A DNA stretch of 64,000 bases from Streptomyces griseochromogenes (GTDB taxonomy: Bacteria > Actinomycetota > Actinomycetes > Streptomycetales > Streptomycetaceae): the NCBI RefSeq assembly GCF_001542625.1, contig NZ_CP016279.1, forward strand, positions 1,674,001 to 1,738,000, given 5' to 3'. Numbering within the stretch: the stretch's first letter is position 1; each line of letters starts with the position of its first letter. Made by a program: the position numbers and the translations under genes. Positions 55,019 through 63,290 of this stretch are shown here, piece by piece. The notes under the pieces were generated by a model. That model saw nothing but the letters and a program-made list of their open reading frames with translations. It was not told the origin of the DNA and did not search any database.

Positions 55019-55375
55019 GACCGCTCCTGTCCGCTTCAACGTGGGTGTGGGCGGAGGGATATGGGGAGGTGGGTCCTGCGGTTGAGCTGTGGTGCTGCTG
55101 TGCGTACCGGAGGAGCCTTCCCACCCTATTCGGGTGGGCAATCCGGCACTTTGTTAACTACTCACGCGTATGTCTACGCACAAGACCGGCCCACTTTTCC
55201 AGGTGCCCGCAGACCGCGTCCGCACGCCCCGGTGCCGCCTGCGGCGTGCTCCCGCCGCGCCCCGACACCCGCCCCGGTACGTCCCCACCGACGCTCCGGT
55301 AACCACTACCGTCGACACTGACGACGAGACGTACAGCGCCGTGCGTCTCCCCCCGCGACGCGTCCGAGGTGGAAT
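55019..55375. promoter_or_regulatory. Divergent control region between glgE and glgP
   Basis: This 357-base gap has no gene. It must hold both divergent promoters. The one clear structure is a perfect hairpin/palindrome CCCACCC-TATTC-GGGTGGG at 55120-55138, a candidate operator or 5'-leader hairpin for glgE. An AT-richer patch (TTTGTTAACTACTC) follows near 55152. I cannot assign -35/-10 boxes safely. Confidence 0.55.
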
Positions 55376-57994
55376 GTGAAGGCGATCCGTCGGTTCACCG
55401 TCCGTCCCGTTCTCCCCGAACCCCTCCGGCCGCTCAACGACCTGGCGCGCAATCTGCGCTGGTCCTGGCATGTGGAAACGCGCGATCTGTTCCAGTCCGT
55501 CGACCCCGAGCGCTGGGCCGCCGCCGAGGGCGACCCGGTCCGGCTCCTGGGCGGGGTGCGCCCGGCCCGGCTCGCCGAGCTGGCCGGGGACCGGCGGTTC
55601 CTGCGCCGGCTGACCGCGGCCGCCGACGATCTCGACGACTATGTGACCGGCGACCGCTGGTACCAGCACCAGGGCGACGGGCTGCCCGCCGCCGTCGCCT
55701 ACTTCTCCCCGGAGTTCGGCATCACGGCCGCACTGCCCCAGTACTCCGGCGGCCTCGGCATCCTGGCCGGCGACCATCTCAAGGCGGCCAGCGACCTCGG
55801 GGTCCCGCTGATCGGCGTCGGACTGCTCTACCGGCACGGCTACTTCCGCCAGACCCTGTCCCGGGACGGCTGGCAGCAGGAGCACTATCCGGTGCTCGAC
55901 CCGTACGAGCTGCCCCTCGGCCCACTGAAGGAGGCCGACGGCACCGCGGCCGGGCTCTCCCTCGCCCTGCCCGGCGGCAAGGCGCTGCACGCGCGGATCT
56001 GGCTGGCCCAGGTGGGCCGGGTGCCGCTGCTGCTGCTCGACTCGGACGTGGAGGAGAACGACCTCGGCGAACGCGGGGTGACCGACCGGCTGTACGGCGG
56101 CGGCAGCGAACACCGGCTGCTGCAGGAGATGCTGCTGGGGATAGGGGGTGTCCGGGCCGTGCGGACGTACTGCCGGCTCACCGGGCACCCCCAGCCCGAG
56201 GTGTTCCACACCAACGAGGGACACGCCGGCTTCCTCGGTCTGGAGCGGATCGCCGAACTGTGCGAGACGGGGCTGGACTTCGACTCCGCGCTGGAGGCGG
56301 TCCGGGCCGGGACCGTGTTCACCACGCACACCCCCGTCCCGGCCGGAATCGACCGCTTCGACCGGGAGCTGGTCGCCCGGCACTTCGGGGCGGACGCCGA
56401 ACTGCCGCGCATCGACGTGCAGCGCATCCTGGCGCTGGGCATGGAGACCTACCCGGGCGGCGAGCCGAACCTGTTCAACATGGCCGTGATGGGGCTCAGG
56501 CTGGCCCAGCGGGCGAACGGGGTCTCGCTGCTGCACGGGCAGGTCAGCCGGGAGATGTTCGCGGGCCTGTGGCCGGGCTTCGACGCCGAGGAGGTGCCGA
56601 TCACCTCGGTCACCAACGGGGTGCACGCCCCGACCTGGGTCGCCCCGGAGGTGCTCCGGCTGGGTGCCCGGGAGGTCGGCGCCCAGCGGGCCGAGGACGC
56701 GCTGAGCGTCGGCGGCCCCGAGCGCTGGGACTCGATCGCCGGCATCCCGGACCAGGAGATCTGGGAGCTGCGCCGCACCCTGCGCGAACGGCTGGTTCTC
56801 GAGGTACGGGAGCGGCTGCGTGCCTCCTGGCGGCAACGCGGGGCCGGGAACGCCGAGTTGGGCTGGATCGACGGCGTGTTCGATCCCGACGTGCTGACCA
56901 TCGGCTTCGCCCGCCGTGTCCCGTCGTACAAGCGGCTCACGCTGATGCTGCGGGACCGGGACCGGCTGATGGAGCTGCTGCTGCACCCGGAGCGGCCCCT
57001 CCAGATCGTCGTCGCGGGCAAGGCGCATCCGGCCGACGACGGCGGGAAGCGGCTGGTGCAGGAACTGGTGCGGTTCGCCGACGACCCGCGGGTACGCCAC
57101 CGCATCGTGTTCCTGCCCGACTACGGCATGGGGATGGCCCAGAAGCTCTACCCCGGCTGCGACGTCTGGCTGAACAACCCGCTGCGCCCGCTGGAGGCCT
57201 GCGGCACCTCCGGGATGAAGGCGGCCCTCAACGGCGGCCTCAACCTCTCCGTGCTCGACGGCTGGTGGGACGAATGGTTCAAGCCGGACTTCGGCTGGGC
57301 CATTCCCACCGCGGACGGCGCGGGCACCGACCCCGACCGTCGCGACGACATCGAGGCCGCCGCCCTCTACGACCTCCTCGTACAGCGGGTGACCCCCCGC
57401 TTCTACGAGCGCGGCCGGGCCGGGCTGCCCGACCGCTGGATCGAGATGGTCCGCCGCACGCTGACCCAGCTCGGCCCGAAGGTGCTGGCGGGCCGCATGG
57501 TCCGCGAGTACGTCGACCGGCTGTACACGCCCGCCGCCCTCTCCCACCGTGCGCTGACCCCGGAGACGGCCGGTGAACTGGCCGCCTGGAAGGCCAGGCT
57601 GCGCGCCGCCTGGTCCGGCGTGAGCGTCGACCACGTCGAGGCGACGGCCCAGGCGGCCACCGCGGAACTGGGCACGAGCGTGGGACTTCGGGTGCGGGTG
57701 GGGCTGGGCGAGCTGACCCCGGACGACGTCGAGGTGCAGGCGGTCTCGGGCCGGGTCGACGCCGAGGACCGCATCACCGACGCCACGACGGTCCCGCTGA
57801 AGCCGGCCGGCGCCCCCGACCTGGAGGGCCGCCGCCTCTACGAGGGCACCCTCTCCCTGGACCGCACGGGCCCCTACGGCTACACCGTCCGCGTCCTCCC
57901 GGCCCACCGTCTGCTCGCGAGCGGCGTGGAACCGGGGCTGGTGGCGGTGCCGTCGGAGGAGACGGCGGAGGGGGCGGGGGTGCTGCTGCGGTAG
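55376..57994 (+). CDS. glgP: Alpha-glucan phosphorylase
   Basis: 872 residues of the short-chain, actinobacterial type. The N-terminal DUF3417-like domain (LPEPLRPLNDLARNLRWSW) is followed by the GT35 domain with HTNEGHAGFLGLERI, PSYKRLTLML, and the PLP-Lys segment GTSGMKAALNGGLNLSVLDG. It releases glucose-1-phosphate from glucan. Divergent from the glgE operon, it provides the breakdown arm of the same pathway. Start GTG 55376 follows GAGGTGGA closely. Confidence 0.93.
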   Translation: MKAIRRFTVRPVLPEPLRPLNDLARNLRWSWHVETRDLFQSVDPERWAAAEGDPVRLLGGVRPARLAELAGDRRFLRRLTAAADDLDDYVTGDRWYQHQGDGLPAAVAYFSPEFGITAALPQYSGGLGILAGDHLKAASDLGVPLIGVGLLYRHGYFRQTLSRDGWQQEHYPVLDPYELPLGPLKEADGTAAGLSLALPGGKALHARIWLAQVGRVPLLLLDSDVEENDLGERGVTDRLYGGGSEHRLLQEMLLGIGGVRAVRTYCRLTGHPQPEVFHTNEGHAGFLGLERIAELCETGLDFDSALEAVRAGTVFTTHTPVPAGIDRFDRELVARHFGADAELPRIDVQRILALGMETYPGGEPNLFNMAVMGLRLAQRANGVSLLHGQVSREMFAGLWPGFDAEEVPITSVTNGVHAPTWVAPEVLRLGAREVGAQRAEDALSVGGPERWDSIAGIPDQEIWELRRTLRERLVLEVRERLRASWRQRGAGNAELGWIDGVFDPDVLTIGFARRVPSYKRLTLMLRDRDRLMELLLHPERPLQIVVAGKAHPADDGGKRLVQELVRFADDPRVRHRIVFLPDYGMGMAQKLYPGCDVWLNNPLRPLEACGTSGMKAALNGGLNLSVLDGWWDEWFKPDFGWAIPTADGAGTDPDRRDDIEAAALYDLLVQRVTPRFYERGRAGLPDRWIEMVRRTLTQLGPKVLAGRMVREYVDRLYTPAALSHRALTPETAGELAAWKARLRAAWSGVSVDHVEATAQAATAELGTSVGLRVRVGLGELTPDDVEVQAVSGRVDAEDRITDATTVPLKPAGAPDLEGRRLYEGTLSLDRTGPYGYTVRVLPAHRLLASGVEPGLVAVPSEETAEGAGVLLR

Positions 57995-57996
57995 GT

Positions 57997-58011
57997 GTCC
58001 CGTCACGGGAC
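57997..58011. terminator. Short hairpin between convergent genes
   Basis: GTCCCGTCACGGGAC forms a compact palindrome directly after the glgP stop and 13 bases before the end of the convergent membrane-protein gene. It could serve both strands. Confidence 0.5.
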
Positions 58012-58023
58012 GACCGCTCGGCG

Positions 58024-58425
58024 CTACGGCGCGACCAGCCGCGCCAGGCCCGAGCAGTCGTCCCCGCCGGCCGGGTCCGGGGCGTACAGCCAGTAGACCG
58101 TCATGAGCAGTGTCACGGCCAGCGGCAGGCACAGCAGCGCGGACCCCGCCGCGAGCCGTTCCCGCCAGGTCGTCCCCGCCGGTCCGCCGTACCTGTGCGC
58201 GGCACGGCGGACCGCGGTGTACACCAGCAGGGAGCCCAGCGCGCAGGTGAGACCGGCCCACGAGGTGACGTACATCCGGGTGGACGGGCCCAGGTACCTG
58301 CAGTTCCGGTACGTGTCGGAGCTGAAGCCCAGGTGCGCGACGAGCAGCCCCGCCGAGACGGCCGTCAGCAGCGGTACGAGCAGCGCGCGCCGGCGCCGGG
58401 CGGCGGCGGAAGCGGACCCGGTCAC
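58024..58425 (-). CDS. Small integral membrane protein
   Basis: 133 residues from GTG 58425, which overlaps the DUF1990 stop by four bases (GTGA). Three membrane helices (LLVPLLTAVSAGLLVAHLGF, AGLTCALGSLLVYTAV, LLCLPLAVTLLMTVYWLY). Cys residues in RNCRYLG and DDCSGLARL may form an outer disulfide. No family recognised; coupling with the DUF1990 gene suggests a shared function. Confidence 0.65.
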   Translation of the reverse strand: MTGSASAAARRRRALLVPLLTAVSAGLLVAHLGFSSDTYRNCRYLGPSTRMYVTSWAGLTCALGSLLVYTAVRRAAHRYGGPAGTTWRERLAAGSALLCLPLAVTLLMTVYWLYAPDPAGGDDCSGLARLVAP

Positions 58426-58943
58426 GCTTCCGACAACCCCGCGCACAGCCGCTTCAGCACCGCCCCGCACCTGCGGGCGTAGGCGTGCTGCAGGCCGCGC
58501 GTCGCCGGACCGCCCGCGCGGGCGTACCACTTCTGGCCACGGCTGAAGGCGGCCACCGTCAGCCAGACGGTGCCGTCTCCGGTGCGGTCGACCACGAAGG
58601 CCTCCTCGCCGCACTCGGGGTGGCCCTCCAGGGTGCCGTAGGCCCAGCCGGCACGGCGGGGTTCCTCCAGCGTCCAGATGATGCGGCAGGGGGCCTTGAT
58701 CACGCCGGCCAGGGTGACCGTGACGTCCACGCCGGGCGTGGCCCGGTCCGCGGTGGCGTCGATGCCCACGCCCAGGGCGCGGTGCATCTCCCAGGTCAGG
58801 ACCGCCTCGGCGGCCCGCTCGAAGAGCTTCTGGCCCTCGCCGAGGCGCGTGCGCACGAGCAGTGGGTGGAAGCCGGACGGGCAGTGGGTCAGGTCGTCGC
58901 GGGTCGCGCCGACGGGCTCGTAGGTGAAGGGCGCCGAGGACAT
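58422..58943 (-). CDS. DUF1990-family protein
   Basis: 173 residues with the DUF1990 features TWEMHRALGV, GWAYGTLEGHPECGEEAF and FSRGQKWYARAGGPATRGLQ. The fold resembles START/polyketide-cyclase-type lipid-binding barrels, but no activity is established. ATG 58943 is the natural start. Confidence 0.85.
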   Translation of the reverse strand: MSSAPFTYEPVGATRDDLTHCPSGFHPLLVRTRLGEGQKLFERAAEAVLTWEMHRALGVGIDATADRATPGVDVTVTLAGVIKAPCRIIWTLEEPRRAGWAYGTLEGHPECGEEAFVVDRTGDGTVWLTVAAFSRGQKWYARAGGPATRGLQHAYARRCGAVLKRLCAGLSEA

Positions 58944-58957
58944 GGGTCACAAGCGTA

Positions 58958-58995
58958 GGGCGGTACCCGGGACGCCTTCCGCCCGGGTACCGCCC
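58958..58995 (-). terminator. Strong terminator of the M4 protease at 59009
   Basis: GGGCGGTACCCGGG (58958-58971) and CCCGGGTACCGCCC (58982-58995) form a perfect 14-base-pair stem with a ten-base loop, 13 bases after the protease stop on the minus strand. Confidence 0.85.
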
Positions 58996-59008
58996 GTCAG
59001 CCGCTTCG

Positions 59009-60667
59009 TCAGCCGGTGACGTTGACCGCGGTCCAGGCCGCCGCCACCGCCTTGTACTCGGTGCTGCCGGAGCCGTACAGGTCCGCCGCCGCCGACAGGG
59101 TGCCCGAGCGGGCGTCCGAGTAGTCGGTGGTGGAGGTGAAGTACGTGGTCAGCGCCTTGTACCAGATCTGCAGCGCCTTGGCGCGGCCGATGCCGGTGAC
59201 CGTCGAGCCGTTCTTCGTCGGGGAGTTGTAGCTGACCCCGTTGATCGTCTTCGCACCGCTGCCCTCGGACAGCAGGTAGAAGAAGTGGTTGGCCACGCCC
59301 GACGAGTAGTGGACGTCCAGGTCGCCGACGGAGGAGGACCAGTAGTCCGCCGAGCCGCCGTCCTTGCTGGGCTTGTCCATGTAGCGCAGCGGGGTGCCGT
59401 CGCCGTTGATGTTGATCTTCTCGCCGATGAGGTAGTCACCGACGTCCTTGGAGTTGTTGGCGTAGAACTCCACGCCGGTGCCGAAGATGTCCGAGGTGGC
59501 CTCGTTCAGGCCGCCGGACTCGCCCGAGTAGTCCAGGCCCGCGGTGTTGGCGGTGACGCCGTGGCTCATCTCGTGGCCGGCCACGTCCAGCGAGGTCAGC
59601 GGGTCGGTGTTGCCCTCGCCGTCGCCGTAGGTCATGCAGAAGCAGCTGTCGTCCCAGAAGGCGTTCACGTACGCGCTGCCGTAGTGGACCCGGGAGTAGG
59701 CGCCGACACCGTCGTTCTTGATGCCGCTGCGGCCGAAGGTGGACTTGTAGAAGTCCCAGGTCTCCTGCGCGCCGTAGGCGGCGTCGGCGGCCGCGGTCTG
59801 GTCGGAGGAGGAGCTGGAGGCGGTGCCGGTGCCGAAGGAGTTGCTCGAGCTGGCCACCAGGGTGCCCTTGCCGGACGTCTTGCGCGCCAGGTTGTAGGTC
59901 TTGTGACCGCCCCGGGTGCTGTCGGTCAGGTTGTACGTCGAGCCCGACTGCGTGGAGTTGAGGCTGACGGTGCCCGAGTACAGCGTCTTGCCGGTGCCGG
60001 TGGCGTTCTCGATGCCCTGGTACTGGAAGAGCTTCTTGCCGGTGGCGGCGTCGGTGATGACGTGCAGCTGGTTCGGGGTGCCGTCGTCCTGGAGGCCGCC
60101 GACGACGGTCTCGTAGGCGAGGACGGGCTTGCCCGAGCCGGCCCAGATCACCTTGCGCGCGCCGTTCGCCGTGCTCTTGGCGGAGCCGAGGGTTCTGGCG
60201 GCGCCGACCGCCTGCTGCGCGGCCTTGGCGGCGGTGATCTGCGGTTTGAGCGAGGCAACCTTGATGGCCGCCTTCGTCGCTCTGGTGACGCCTTCGGTCT
60301 TGCCCGACTTGGCGGTGTGCACGACCAGGTCGCCGCCGAGCACCGGCAGGCCCGCGTAGGTGCGCTCGTAGCGGGTGTGGACGGTGCCGTCGGCGTCCTT
60401 GACGACGTCCTTGACGACGAGCTTCTCCTTGGCGCCGAGGCCTATGTGCTGCGCGGTCCGGGCGGCGGAGGCCTGGGCCTGCTGGACCAGGGTGGTGCGG
60501 GCAGCGGCGGACAGCGCGGTCGGGGCGGCCGACAGCTTGGCGGCGGTCCCGGTCGTGGCCTGGGCGTTGGCGCTGGCGGCCAGACCGGTGGAGAGGAGAG
60601 CTCCGGCCGCGACAGCGGTGGCGATGGCCAGAGTGGTGCGCTTGTGACGCGCGTAGAGGGGGCTCAC
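59009..60667 (-). CDS. Secreted M4-family (thermolysin-type) metalloprotease
   Basis: 552 residues. Signal peptide with basic N terminus (YARHKR) and hydrophobic core ending near ANA; an FTP/PepSY-type propeptide (LKVVKDVVKDADGTVHTRYERTY region); then the catalytic domain with the zinc site H365-E-M-S-H369 and E389 in NEATSD, exactly 20 residues apart as in thermolysin. The later LDVHYSSGVANHFFYLL holds the catalytic His. A secreted protein-degrading exoenzyme. GTG 60667 has AAGGAG seven bases upstream. Close paralogue of the next gene, without its C-terminal domain. Confidence 0.93.
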   Translation of the reverse strand: MSPLYARHKRTTLAIATAVAAGALLSTGLAASANAQATTGTAAKLSAAPTALSAAARTTLVQQAQASAARTAQHIGLGAKEKLVVKDVVKDADGTVHTRYERTYAGLPVLGGDLVVHTAKSGKTEGVTRATKAAIKVASLKPQITAAKAAQQAVGAARTLGSAKSTANGARKVIWAGSGKPVLAYETVVGGLQDDGTPNQLHVITDAATGKKLFQYQGIENATGTGKTLYSGTVSLNSTQSGSTYNLTDSTRGGHKTYNLARKTSGKGTLVASSSNSFGTGTASSSSSDQTAAADAAYGAQETWDFYKSTFGRSGIKNDGVGAYSRVHYGSAYVNAFWDDSCFCMTYGDGEGNTDPLTSLDVAGHEMSHGVTANTAGLDYSGESGGLNEATSDIFGTGVEFYANNSKDVGDYLIGEKININGDGTPLRYMDKPSKDGGSADYWSSSVGDLDVHYSSGVANHFFYLLSEGSGAKTINGVSYNSPTKNGSTVTGIGRAKALQIWYKALTTYFTSTTDYSDARSGTLSAAADLYGSGSTEYKAVAAAWTAVNVTG

Positions 60668-60788
60668 GAAAGCTCCTTCTCGTGGGGGAGACCGGGCAGT
60701 GTGGGGTTACTGGCCGGTGAGTATGTCGTTGTGAAACTGCGGTGCTGCTGCGGCGGGTGAAGGAACTGTGACATCAGGGCCGCGTACA

Positions 60789-60814
60789 TGTCAGGACCCT
60801 GAAGTGATGTTGGC
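60789..60814 (-). promoter_or_regulatory. Motif shared by both M4 protease promoters, copy a
   Basis: On the minus strand: GCCAAC, ten bases, GGTCCTGACA, about 122 bases upstream of the protease start. The same two blocks with the same spacing occur upstream of the second protease (63159-63184). Confidence 0.6.
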
Positions 60815-60858
60815 CGAAAACCGACTGTCCGGCGAACGTTTCAACTGTGTAAACCGGC

Positions 60859-60890
60859 GCCGCCGGAGGTTGTTGTAACCCTCCGGCGGC
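60859..60890 (-). terminator. Terminator of the M4 protease at 60920
   Basis: GCCGCCGGAGG (60859-60869) and CCTCCGGCGGC (60880-60890) form a perfect 11-base-pair stem with a ten-base loop, 29 bases after the protease stop on the minus strand. Confidence 0.8.
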
Positions 60891-60919
60891 ATCCTGTTCC
60901 CGTGCTGGTGGGACGCGGT

Positions 60920-62974
60920 TTACGGGAAAGTCAACTTCCAGTCGTTGATGGTGCCGACGTCCTGTGCCGCCTGGTCCTGGACCTTCAACTTCCAGGTGCC
61001 GTTGGCCGATTCGGAGGCGGCGTTGACCGTGAAGGTCTGCTTCACGTTGTCCGCCGAGTCGGACGAGGAGAAGTTCTTCAGGCGGTAGGAGGTGCCCGAG
61101 GGACCGACCAGATCGATCACCAGGTCACCCCGCCAGGTGTGGGTGATGTCGACGCTCACCTGAAGGTTGCTCGGCGCGTTTCCGGTCCTGCCGGAGACGG
61201 TGATCGGCGAGGTCACCGCGGGCCCGTTGTCCGGAATCGACACCACGGTGTTGTTCTCGTACGACGTCCCGCCGCCGCCCCCGCCGCCCGAGCGGGATCC
61301 GACGTTGACGGCCGCCCAGGCGTCCTGGACCGCCTTGTACTCGGCGCCGGAGGTGCCGTACAGCTCGCCCGCCGCCGCGAGGGTGCCGGTGCGGGCGGCC
61401 GCGTAGTCGGTGGTGGACGTCCACTTGGTGGTCAGCGCCCGGTACCAGATCTGCAGCGCCTTGTCCCGGCCGATGCCGGTGACCGGGAGGCCGTCCGACG
61501 TCGGCGAGTTGTAGCTGACGCCGTTGATGACCTTGGCGCCGCTGCCCTCGCTGAGCAGGTAGAAGAAGTGGTTCGCCACACCCGACGAGTAGTGCACGTC
61601 GAGGTTGCCGACGCCCGAGTACCAGGAGTCGGCGGAGCCGCCGTCCTTGCTGGGCTTGTCCATGTAGCGCAGCGGGGTGCCGTCGCCGTTGATGTTGATC
61701 TTCTCGCCGATGAGGTAGTCGCCGACGTCCGTGCTGTTGTTGGCGTAGAACTCCACGCCGGTGCCCATGATGTCGCTGGTGGCCTCGTTCAGGCCGCCGG
61801 ACTCGTCGCTGTACTCCAGGCCCGCGGTGTTGGAGGTGACGCCGTGGCTCATTTCGTGCCCCGCGACGTCCAGCGAGGTCAGCGGGTCGTTGTTGCCGGA
61901 GCCGTCGCCGTAGGTCATGCAGAAGCAGCTGTCGTCCCAGAAGGCGTTCACGTACGCGTTGCCGTAGTGGACGCGGGAGTAGGCGCCGACGCCGTTGTTC
62001 TTGATGCCGCTGCGGCCGAAGGTGTTCTTGTAGAAGTCCCAGGTCTCGGCCGCGCCGTAGTGGGCGTCCGCGCCCGCGGTGGCCGCGTTGGACGTGGTCC
62101 CGTTGCCCCAGGTGTCGTTGGTCTGGGAGAACAGGGTGCCGGTGCCCGAGCTGCCGTGGTTGAGGTTGTACGTTTTGTGGCCGCCGCGCGCCCCGTCGGT
62201 CAGGGTGTAGTTCGACCCCGACTGGGTCGTGGTCAGGTCCACCTTGCCGCTGTACTGGGTGTTGCCGATGCCCGTCCTGATGCCCTGGAACTCGAAGAGC
62301 TTCTTGCCGGTGGCGGCGTCGGTGATGACGTGCAGCTGGTTCGGGGTGCCGTCGTCCTGGAGGCCGTCGACGACCGTCTCGTAGGCGAGCACGGGCTTGC
62401 CGGAGCCGGCCCAGATCACCTTGCGCACGCTGTCCGCGGCCGACTTGGTGCTGCCGAGGGCCTTGGCGCGCTGCACGGCCTGCTTCTCGGCGGCCGACTT
62501 CGTCACGGCGGGGGTGAGGGCGGAGACGCTCAGCGTGGCGTTGCTGGCCTTGATGACGCTCTTGGTCGCGCCCGACTTGGCGGTGTCGACGATCAGGTCG
62601 CCGCCGAGCACCGGAAGACCCGCGTAGGTGCGCTCGTAGCGGGTGTGCACGGTCCCGTCGGCGTCCTTGACGACGTCCTTGACGGCCAGCCGCTCCTTGC
62701 TGCCGAGGCCGATCGCCTTGGCCGTGGAGGCCTTCTCGGCGTCGGCGTGGCGTATCAGCTCGGCGCGCTGCGAGGGCGAGAGCTTGAGGGCCATGTGGGC
62801 GGGGTTGACCTTGCCGGCCTGCGGCTTCGCCGGGGTGGCGGACGCGGCGCCGGACTGGAGGGCCGCGGCGATCAGGGCGGCGACGCCCGCGAGGGCGACG
62901 GTGGCGGTGCGGCGGTGCGCCGTCGGGCGCTGCACTGTGTGGGAGGTGCGTCTGCGAGAGGTGCTACTCAACAC
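60920..62974 (-). CDS. Secreted M4-family metalloprotease with C-terminal P/Homo B domain
   Basis: 684 residues from GTG 62974. Long basic N region, signal helix (VALAGVAALIAAALQSGAASA), propeptide, catalytic domain with H373-E-M-S-H377 and E397, and a Gly-rich hinge (SGGGGGGG) leading to a proprotein-convertase P domain of about 100 residues (SVDITHTWRGDLVIDLVGPSG). The P domain is thought to stabilise or target secreted proteases. AAGGAG is three bases before the GTG but six before an in-frame TTG at 62971, so TTG may be the real start. About 70 percent alike to the neighbour. Confidence 0.92.
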   Translation of the reverse strand: MLSSTSRRRTSHTVQRPTAHRRTATVALAGVAALIAAALQSGAASATPAKPQAGKVNPAHMALKLSPSQRAELIRHADAEKASTAKAIGLGSKERLAVKDVVKDADGTVHTRYERTYAGLPVLGGDLIVDTAKSGATKSVIKASNATLSVSALTPAVTKSAAEKQAVQRAKALGSTKSAADSVRKVIWAGSGKPVLAYETVVDGLQDDGTPNQLHVITDAATGKKLFEFQGIRTGIGNTQYSGKVDLTTTQSGSNYTLTDGARGGHKTYNLNHGSSGTGTLFSQTNDTWGNGTTSNAATAGADAHYGAAETWDFYKNTFGRSGIKNNGVGAYSRVHYGNAYVNAFWDDSCFCMTYGDGSGNNDPLTSLDVAGHEMSHGVTSNTAGLEYSDESGGLNEATSDIMGTGVEFYANNSTDVGDYLIGEKININGDGTPLRYMDKPSKDGGSADSWYSGVGNLDVHYSSGVANHFFYLLSEGSGAKVINGVSYNSPTSDGLPVTGIGRDKALQIWYRALTTKWTSTTDYAAARTGTLAAAGELYGTSGAEYKAVQDAWAAVNVGSRSGGGGGGGTSYENNTVVSIPDNGPAVTSPITVSGRTGNAPSNLQVSVDITHTWRGDLVIDLVGPSGTSYRLKNFSSSDSADNVKQTFTVNAASESANGTWKLKVQDQAAQDVGTINDWKLTFP

Positions 62975-63290
62975 TGACTCCTTCTGCGTGACCGCGGGTC
63001 GCGCGGCCAGGGGAGACCGGACGGTGGGTGACGTCCGGGCAGAACAGGGCATTACGCGGAACCACGTGCAGGTGCGGAGCCGGCTCACGCGAAGCGTGCG
63101 CGAAATGTGGGGTTGCTCTGAGTCGGCCGTGGGAAGAGTGGCAGGGGATCACGGTGTCTGTCAGGACCGCGTCATGAAGTTGGCTGGAAATCGTTCGTTG
63201 ACCGGATGTTCATGTTCGGTATGCGGACTGTTGGGTGTGCCGGAGTGCCGTGGAGCCTGCCCGGGGCGGCCTGCCGGCCCCTCGCCCCGT
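62975..63290. promoter_or_regulatory. Intergenic region upstream of the P-domain protease
   Basis: These 316 bases hold no convincing gene. They include the protease ribosome-binding site and leader and, at 63159-63184, the second copy of the shared promoter motif: GCCAAC, ten bases, GGTCCTGACA on the minus strand. The rest, up to the end of the ABC gene, shows nothing recognisable. Confidence 0.55.
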
